Positions 57,156 through 64,000 of a stretch of 64,000 bases of DNA are shown here, one piece after another (position 1 is the first letter of the stretch; each line of letters starts with the position of its first letter). Under the pieces are notes generated by a model. The model was given only the letters and a program-made list of their open reading frames with translations. It was not told where the DNA came from and made no database searches. The DNA comes from Isoetes taiwanensis (Eukaryota > Streptophyta > Lycopodiopsida > Isoetales > Isoetaceae): positions 9,253,077 through 9,317,076 of the forward strand of contig JAJEKV010000039.1 in assembly GCA_021234155.1 (NCBI GenBank). Direction: 5' to 3'. Made by a program: the position numbers and the translations under genes.

Positions 57156-57810
57156 TCACTCCTTGATTGTTTGTTTCTCCTTCAACCTCACTTCAATATA
57201 ATCTTCATCGAAATGCATCAATGATCTCACTCCTTGATTGCTTGTTCTCTCTTGAGCTTCGTATTCTTCTATATCTCTTGGTTCAATAAATTCAATTACT
57301 TGCTCATGCTCTACCTCTTCTCCTTGATCCTCTTGCACTTGTTCTTCAAGGGTTGTATTGCAAATATGTCGACGAGACGTTGGTTCCGTGGGAATTACAA
57401 TCCACCATGCATTGTATTCTATTCTATTCTATTCTATTGTTTTGAGGGTTGACATGAAAGAAAACTTGCCGAACTTGATGTGGATATACATATGGCTCGC
57501 TTCTGTCCACTAAAACGTGGGTGGAGTCAACTTCAAAAAATCCAGAAGGATGTGCTCTCACTGTGTGATTTCGTCCACGATATAAAGGTTTGAACCACTT
57601 GGCCTTCAGTGTAGTCTGCCGAAATGATCGAAAGTCCACATCAATAATATCAATAATAACCCCAACATATTCAAGTTCTCCATCAATAGGGTTATTATCT
57701 CGAATGCTTGCTTGACTCCTTTGATTGAATGAGGCAACGATTCCAGAGTCAAAAGTAACGCGAGCTTTGTCAATGTCATCGATTCTAAAGTGCGCACCAT
57801 ATGCCCACAT
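57156..57810 (-). pseudogene. CACTA TNP2 C-terminus, DUF4216 (copy 2)
   Basis: The DUF4216 match (WAYGAHFRIDD, YVGVIIDIIDVDF, AKWFKPLYRGR) continues here through VDSTHVLVDRSEPYVYPHQV and VFFHVNPQNN into the GAATA repeat (57417-57439), where a stop arises. Beyond the repeat the usual W.VIP motif (WWIVIPTEP) and an acidic tail follow in another frame. Four GAATA units stand here; two would keep the frame open. Confidence 0.85.
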
Positions 57811-57863
57811 TGAATTATGGAACTTGGCCTACACATTGGTTAAATATAAGTGACGTGAGATGC

Positions 57864-58741
57864 TTATGACAAATGCAAAATACATATTGGCAACAAAAAA
57901 TAGGAACTTACTGATTTTTCAGAACCAAACGCAATGTTGAGTTCATCTTCTTGAATTTTCTCTCCATTTTCTTCAGCTTCTCTAAGTTTTTTTGATAACC
58001 ACCAATGGGGTGGAGAATCAGGTAGAGGCATTAGTTCTCGAGGGTATTGTATAGCTCTCCTATGATGTCCTCGACGGGTTCCTTTGCAAAGATATGCTTT
58101 TCGATCACTATCTCTTTGTGCCTTCTCAATTTTATACAATTCCACCCACCTTCTAAGGCTATCTCTATTATTCACAATGAATTTATTGATGCCTTCAAAC
58201 ATTTCATCGCTTAATCTCCGTTGTTTACCTAGACCTTGTAAGACTTCACCTTCTAACCAATCAGGGATCTCTTTCCTCCAAATTTTTGGTGCATTTGGAT
58301 CTATTGATGTAGTGGCGTCTGTTAAAAAGAATAATATCTCTTCAATAAGATGCCCTTCTGCCATACATCCCTCAGGCCTTGCCATCTGGCGCACAAAGCC
58401 TTTTAGCACCTTCATATATCTCTCTAAAAAGAACATCCATCTTGAAGGGTTCGGACCCACAAGCAATATTTCTCGCGGCAAGTGCACCAACAAATGTACC
58501 TGGTAATAATCACATTTGTTAGGCGTGATTGGTACATGAAATTTATTCAAAATAGCTATATTACCTGAAGATCAAATATACTAGTGGGAAATAAGTCTTC
58601 TAGTTGGCATAATATCTCAGCAATCTCTATTTCCATGATGGGGATATCGGCAGCCACAATTTGCTTAGAAGAGACCCACCTGGAGAAGTTGGCGAGTCTA
58701 TAGATGACCTTCCGAATGCATGGTGTGAGGCAATTCTCCAA
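57864..58741 (-). pseudogene. CACTA TNP2 segment with DUF4218 (copy 2)
   Basis: Same as 41598-42472: a 61-codon upstream frame (58741-58556), a short intron-like gap, then DUF4218 with HLLVHLPREILLVGPNP and ARPEGCMAEGHLIEE. A basic region (RRGHHRRAIQYP) and an acidic end follow. Differences from copy 1 are few (NLYSL against NRDSL). Confidence 0.92.
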
Positions 58742-59330
58742 GGCACATGGAAGAATATGCTGTTATAAGAAGGAACCCAAATTAGATGTCACCAACTCGT
58801 AGAGTTACAAGCTTGAAGATACTATAAGCAAATTAGTGGTGGAGTTCGTTTACTTTAGTCCATTTCTCATACTTATTCACTTTATATACTTATATGTACC
58901 AGAGAAACTTGTGCCAATCATGTGACTTTAACCCTGTGAGATCCCCATCTTTTGTAAATGCCCTTCTAAGGGCCTCTCTTCATCATCACTGACATTTACA
59001 TCGTTATTGGTTGGGAAGTAATTTTGAATAGCTTCCATCAAACCACTCTCTGCGTGGAAATCACTTTGGGAAGATGAGACATCATCATCACTTGACTGCA
59101 AAAAAACACATTTTGTTTGTGAATGTGGTAATTAAATAAAATAGAAAGACAAGTTGAATAATAGATCGTAAAAAAAGAGTTCACAATTGATCCAACAATA
59201 AATATTTGAACATTCTTGTTATTATCAAGCATAAATGTCAAACCTTAAAACATCAAACATTTGAGATTTCCAATGTTATAGAAAAACAAGTAAACAAGTA
59301 AGTATTGTCATGATTCCCAACATTATATAG
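58742..59330. other. Gap between TNP2 C-terminus and SET gene (copy 2)
   Basis: Counterpart of 42473-43062; AT-rich and intron-like, no transposase core. Confidence 0.45.
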
Positions 59331-60594
59331 CTATCCATTTATGTGGGGTTTTCTGCCATAGGGCACAACAATAGGTTCACCATTTTTTTGGCGGCGTACC
59401 CGCCTAGGGATATCTCTTTTGAAGGGATAATTCACAAATAACTCATCTCCAGGATGGAGGCTCCGTATGGCACAAACCGTCACGTATGATCCAACATATC
59501 CACTCATGTACCGTGGATCATGTTCCGTGGTCTCTTCAAACTCAGCATTTGTTAATTCAGGGCGGCCACGAGAGCTGTTTATAAGTGCTGCAATATTGCC
59601 ATGAACGCTTGGTCGACCATCGATATATACAAGTGCGCCCCGTGAAATATGTTCTCCGCGATCTTTCTGCTCGCTCCAAGATGCCGCATTCAATGTCATG
59701 GCATAAGTAGACATACTAGGCATAAAAGAAGTAAGTTTATGCCATACTCCCCAAGGGTACGTGGGACCGCCATAAACCATCAACACAACTGAGTGACCAG
59801 GGCTGTACATTCACATGCTCCATTATATACAACCCCCTTCCAGCTTGTGGCATTTTTAGAGAAGGAGCTATCATATATTTATGGCCCCAATACATAAACT
59901 CTTCCAACATTGGAGGTAATTCACCGTCCCAGCAACCCAACGACGCTCGCACAAATGGGACAATAGAGGCTTTGAGATGATGAGGGAGTTGATCAACCAT
60001 GTCATTTTCAGTTTCACATGCATGAGCAAGGTTATGCGAGCTTTTTTTAAAACGACTCTTAACTATCTTAGCCAATGTACTTCCCCTTGTGCGACCTCTC
60101 TTAACTTCTTGAGTTTCCCCTGAACTAGAACTTGAACTTGAATAAAAAGAAATGAAGGGCAATGGACCAGTTGATGATGTAGTAGACGAGGATGAAGACG
60201 TAGGACTACCTATTGGATTGATATGTGCAAGATTTTTGTCAAGCATGTCCAAATACTACAACAAATCATATAGATGTATATTAGACATTTTGCTAGAAGA
60301 CAAATAATAAAATTGCAAGCTGCATGTTCTTACCTCGTCTGCTTCTTGATGTGCTTTCAATTCAGGCTCAGATGGAGGTGGGGCATTTCTCATCAAACCA
60401 TACTTTCTTTTGTGTTCTTGTCTTACGCTGTACATTCTTCTGTTATTGCCTTGGCATTTCTTACACCAACAATTGCCATACTGCCTTGCAAGCCGCTCCA
60501 ATGGATCATTCCGAAGCCAAGGTTTAGCTACCTTGGATTCGCTTGAGCGAGACGATGAAGAAGCTCTATCACTGAGAGCAGCCATGCATTCCAT
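59331..60594 (-). CDS. SET-domain protein gene inside CACTA (copy 2, best preserved)
   Basis: SET domains transfer methyl groups to lysines, usually of histones. Exon 1 (60594 to about 60341) starts MECMAALSDRASSSS and carries YGNCWCKKCQGNNRR..HKRKYG, the CxCxxC..H pattern found at the N-terminus of CACTA proteins. It is spliced in phase (GACGAG|GTAAGA to TTGTAG|TATTTG) to a Ser-rich linker with basic patches. The SET domain follows: MIAPSLKMPQAGRGLYIMEH, VVLMVYGGP, TYAMTLN, GNIAALINSSRGRPELTNAE and GDELFVNYPF. The catalytic NHS motif is changed to NSS, and the final Tyr is kept. The frame breaks once at about 59800 at ACAGCCCTGG; one C fewer would restore it. No pre-SET or post-SET cysteines are seen. 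Activity is uncertain. Confidence 0.78.
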
Positions 60595-60822
60595 TCATGT
60601 TAATAAATACAAGTTAAAGGAGAGAAAGGGGGGCTCAAACCTCATTGGTGGGAAGTCGTCAGTTGACGGCATTGAAGACGACGAACCGGAGTCATGATCA
60701 GAGTGAGAATCAGAGTCATGATCAGACTCCATCATCACGCTTTGTTTCTTTCTGGAATAGCTTAGACCCTAAATCCAAAAACAAGTGCGGCCAAATGACT
60801 AAAAACCATTGGCGTTATTATT

Positions 60823-61483
60823 CCCATCGATCCGAGACATCGGATCGCCATTCTAGAATGGGATGAGCATGCAGGTTTTGCATGCATGCGGGCGGCGCAT
60901 GCCCGTTCTGGTTGGGAGTTCGCTATTTTAGGCGTGTTTCTGCATCGACGTCTCATCGGCGCTTCCTCTTCTCTCAGCAGTACCTATTTCTCTTTGAACC
61001 CACCCTCCCCCCCTTCTTTGTTTTTTTATTTTTATCGCGTGGCACGCGCGTAATCAGCCCCTCCACTCTGGGAGGTTTGTTTTGTCTTGTTGTTTTGTTG
61101 GTGATGTGCAGGTACAGGTTAACGAGCGACATCTGTTTTCGACTTCTCCATTCGTGGGTTTTGGGAGCGATTTTTATGCCTTACGTTTGTCTAAGCCCCT
61201 TGCCGAAGGCTTATCACTAGGGTTTTTCCTCGAAAACCCGAAAGGGCGGGGTTTTTTAATCCCGGTGATAAGCTTTCGGCAGGTACACTAGCCCAATCTC
61301 TATTAGCATTGTATTTTGTTGGGGTCCAAATGATATAATTGGATTTTCCCTTTATTTTTTTGTGGGTAGTTCGCATGTGTGCGACTACCCATTATCCACC
61401 ATTGTAGAAAATCTGCTGAGATGAATGAGAAGCAAGTCTAAGTCGGGCGGTTTGTTGGTTTCATGCGAGTCCCATTCTAGAAT
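60823..61483 (+). mobile_element. Unclassified element, plus orientation (copy 2)
   Basis: Counterpart of 44911-45574 and inverse of 50388-51039. It is the only one here; the extra 357-bp element is missing. Hairpin module at 61201-61282. Confidence 0.82.
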
Positions 61484-61550
61484 ATCTTAATATTATTATG
61501 TGACGCTTTTTTTTATCTGACGCTTCAGCGTCAGAACAATAGTCAGGGCA

Positions 61551-62240
61551 CACTTTCAATTTACCAAACAAAAAAAATGGGTTAAGTCCACCATCGAACA
61601 TAATATTTTCAGTAGTAGACGTCGCGCGTATCCTGTTTTTTTTTTGCCGCCATTTCCTAGCTTCTAAGTGCCAGTTTCGAGGAGCAAAATTGAAGCGCCT
61701 GGTGATCGAGAGCATTTGTCTGGTGATCAAGCGGATTTCTGAAGGGCAGCGCTATTAGGTCTGTATAATTTATAGATTTTATAGCTTTAGGGATAAGCTT
61801 CGGCATGCAAACTGTGAGCCATAGTGGAAATCAGAAACATAAAACTCATCCAATACAACTAGTTACGGCTGAAGAAAGGCATCTCAATCCCAACTTGGGA
61901 CGGATTTAAACCATGTACTGTATGAAGAAATATCATAACTATAACAAATGTGAAAATAAAATCAAAGATCATGGTAGCGACTCCAAGACAGCTTGGCGAC
62001 CAACACTTCAAGATGGCCGAGTCTTCCCGTTTATGTGTTCTTCCCTGTCTTCTCACACCATCTGCCACTTTCTTTACATGAATATTAAAGCCAAGTTCGA
62101 AATCTTAGGCACATTATGATAGGCATTCGTAGGGTCAATTTTTATGTTAAGTGTGCTGTAAATTCTGTCCCTTTCTTTATCAGGTATTATTTCGTTTTTA
62201 TCTGTGCATGTTTTATTTCTAATTTGATGTGAATTTGCAG
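61551..62240. other. End of copy 2 and upstream flank of the last gene
   Basis: No gene to 62114. From 62115 the sequence is unique, and a polypyrimidine and branch-like context leads to an acceptor TTTGCAG at 62240. Confidence 0.45.
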
Positions 62241-64000
62241 GTGTAGGCTGTAGGTTACCGCATAAAATAACGGATTTGGAGTCCGGATTTGGAGTGTCCA
62301 GATTTGCTGGGATAAGTAAGCCTTTTCCACTTACCCTCATTTGCTTTGTTAAATTTCTGCATGAGTATGTTTTGGATGACTTACTTCTTTATCTTTATTT
62401 TATTTAGTGGCCCCAAAGAACAAGTCTAAACCAGGAGCTAGTTCACGAGGGAAAGATAGCGTCAATGAAGATGGCACAACAAATGACTTGAAGAATATGA
62501 TTGCTGAGCTGTCGGAAGAGGGATTGTTAAAGATCAAGTCGTTGTTGGACAAGCAACTTAAGCAGACAGTCACGAGCCACAAAAATGGTTCGAGTTCTTC
62601 TAAGAGTGCTGGAAGATCAAGGTATGGTATTAGCTGTTTTGAACATGGTTCGTGGCTTTGTCTATTTGTATACGTACATGCATTATGCTTAGTGCATGTT
62701 TAGCTAGAGCTAGTTTGCTTTAAAAGGTCTTATGCTTGATATGCTGAAGCTCTTATTAACTGCCGTACAAGATTGTTCTTTATTTTTTCCAATACTTCTT
62801 TTGCTTTTGTTTTTTTCTAATTTCTCAAATTGTTCCCCTGAGTTTGTTGTTTTTCTTTGCTTTGTTCTCTTTTGTAGCTTTTCTTTGCTTATTTCTCTTT
62901 GCACTACTATATAACAACAAAATATGAAGTTATAAACAGCAGAAGGCTTTCACTCTAAAACAGGATGTAAATGATTACTTACTAAATGTATTGACACCAC
63001 AAACTGGCAAACGAAACAGGATTTAAATGATTTCTTACTAATTACATGGATTGTGTAATTCCAATGGACGCTGCCAATGTCTTGCCATGATGGCTACCAC
63101 AGAAGAGAAGAGAAATGTAACGATACCCTTATTACTGCTTTAGCTCCTTGCAACAACGGGACTGGAAACACACATGATCATTTTATGACAGTAAAAGGTC
63201 AGTATTTTGCAACTCCATACATTCACAGCATAGTCAATATGAAGAAGGAAGCCGATTGTAAGAGGGCATGTATTTCTAATTGCTCCTGCCAAGGATACTC
63301 TTACTCCAACAACACATGCTTCAGACTGGACCAAATAGCGGGTACTTTTTCACAGAACAATGAAACAAACTGGTATCTTAAATTTAGAAAAGAGTTGCTC
63401 TAAGTGCCAAGTGCATCTAATTGGAAGGTCTAGCTTAAGCTCAATAAATTTATGCTTCTACACAAAAAGCCAGATTGTCACTTAGGCACTTAATATTCTT
63501 CATACTGCACTTAAAAGATGAAACTAATAATTCACATCAGGTTCAGGCTCCTACAGTTAGCTCCTACTTAGTAAAACACTTAAAGGCTGAAAATAGTTCA
63601 AATTTCTGCTCCAAAGGTGATCGTCTCCCCCGTAATCATGTTGGGGTATTCATGCATAATTCCTTTTGCAGTCAAAAGTCTATAAATGCCCCGAATACTC
63701 GTGGGGATGATGAAGAGCACGAGATTTTGAATGAGACAGATGTGGATGAGGAGCTAGAGGAGGAAGAGGAATCGAGTGAAGAGGAGGATGAGTACGTCAC
63801 ATTTAGAAAACTTTCTAAGAAACGCCAGGTTGTTTGATTTCTGTCTCCCTCTCTCTTTTCTTTTTCTTTTCTAATGCTTTTGAAAGTTTGGGTAGTAGAT
63901 GCTTGTCATTTTAGTTTAGTGGACTAATATGTAGATGGTTTTCACCTTATTTGCAGGTCACAATGGTTCGCGGAGGTGATATCCACATGGACGAGCATGG
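62241..64000 (+). CDS. 5' exons of an acidic protein gene, runs off the window
   Basis: Exons: 62241-62315, 62408-62621, 63672-63828 and 63957 onward. All borders are GT-AG and all joins keep frame. Exon 1 ends in A at GGGATAA|GTAAGC and exon 2 starts TGGCCCC, so the splice creates ATG and the protein may begin MAPKNKSKPGASSRGK. Exon 1 is also open in that frame, so translation could begin further upstream. Exon 2 has a helical stretch DLKNMIAELSEEGLLKIKSL. Exon 3 joins through an AG|T serine codon and encodes an acidic tract rich in Glu and Asp (VDEELEEEEESSEEEDE), then a basic RKLSKKRQ. Exon 4 reads VTMVRGGDIHMDEH. Family not recognised; composition suggests a nuclear protein. Confidence 0.65.
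63055..63403 (+). pseudogene. G-type lectin receptor-kinase fragment (EGF-PAN region)
   Basis: The frame 63077-63403 reads DGYHRREEKCNDT, then FATPYIHSIVNMKKEADCKR, ISNCSCQGYSYSNNTCFRLD and NETNWYLKF before a stop. The C...C..NCSC.GYSY....C pattern and the final WYLK are the PAN/apple domain of plant S-domain receptor kinases. Just upstream, in another frame, CQC and the DGYH piece suggest the end of the EGF-like motif. No lectin, membrane or kinase part is present. It lies within the second intron of the acidic protein gene and is most likely a decayed insertion. Confidence 0.72.

Larger units (their letters stand above)
55911..61550 (-). mobile_element. CACTA transposon carrying a SET-domain gene (copy 2)
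   Basis: Left end CACTACAAGAGAATGAGGG, subterminal GCGTCAGA array at 55934-56300, right subterminal motifs TCTGACGCTTCAGCGTCAGA at 61517-61536. In this copy the right motif is a clean palindrome, whereas copy 1 reads CCGACGCCGGCGTGGCCG. The right terminus is not resolved. Gene content as in copy 1 but with better frames. Confidence 0.88.
46208..62114 (+). repeat. 16-kb tandem direct repeat, copy 2
   Basis: Same content and order as 29950-46207. It ends at GGCACAT|TATGATAGG, where unique sequence resumes. Copy-specific changes include 37 extra bases at about 54199-54236, 16 rather than 14 GAATA units (51252-51331), and loss or absence of the 357-bp element. Most other differences sit at CTG/CAG. 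Confidence 0.95.

Noticed and set aside
57606-57836. 76-codon minus frame overlapping DUF4216 (and 41340-41570)
   Set aside because: Shadow frame of the DUF4216 coding sequence.
58084-58506. 140-codon plus-strand frame opposite DUF4218 (and 41908-42237)
   Set aside because: Antisense shadow of the transposase; conserved only because the sense strand is.

Overview
The window is nuclear DNA of a land plant. It is AT-rich, its genes have introns with GT/GC-AG borders, and it carries a PLS-class pentatricopeptide-repeat (PPR) protein, a plastid-type adenylate kinase start, a plant GT47 exostosin exon and a G-type lectin receptor-kinase fragment. The wording of the PPR repeats and the N-terminus of the CACTA protein look most like seed-free vascular plants (fern or lycophyte). 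That placement is an inference. Transposable elements dominate and host genes are sparse.

Layout. 1-4359: a LINE (endonuclease end, reverse transcriptase, zinc-binding end, poly(A)) split by a hAT MITE with an 8-bp target duplication. 5351-7531: an intact PPR gene. 8229-8583: a small MITE. 9780-10490: two LINE 3' ends in a row. 12556-18084: a 5.5-kb CACTA-like element with perfect 18-bp terminal inverted repeats and a TAG target duplication. It contains fold-back sequences, one exon of a GT47 glycosyltransferase and a nested Mutator-like (MULE) derivative with a 9-bp duplication that keeps the end of its transposase. 20406-21506 (-): a conserved plant protein of unknown function with a three-codon upstream ORF overlapping its start. 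25665-26110: a fold-back element. 27104-27707 (-): the first part of an adenylate kinase gene. 28829-28958 (-): a tRNA-derived SINE.

29950-62114: a 16-kb unit present twice in direct tandem (about 29950-46207 and 46208-62114). Each copy holds a minus-strand host exon split by a 173-bp LINE insertion, LINE 3' fragments in both orientations with (TTCTA)n tails, a hAT MITE, an unclassified 0.65-kb element in inverted orientation about 10 kb apart, two spliceable exons of an unknown gene, and a CACTA element. The CACTA element encodes, on the minus strand, a CxCxxC N-terminus, a Ser-rich linker and a SET domain, followed by the TNP2 C-terminus (DUF4218, DUF4216). 62241-64000: the first exons of an acidic protein gene running off the window, with a lectin receptor-kinase fragment in an intron.

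Most differences between the two 16-kb copies lie at CTG/CAG sites and break reading frames. They look like base-calling errors at methylated CHG sites rather than biology, so several apparent pseudogenes may be intact. The most unusual items are the SET domain inside a CACTA element, a hairpin module shared by LINE 3' ends and the unclassified element, the exon-carrying CACTA-like element, and a pentanucleotide repeat whose length decides the frame of the CACTA protein.
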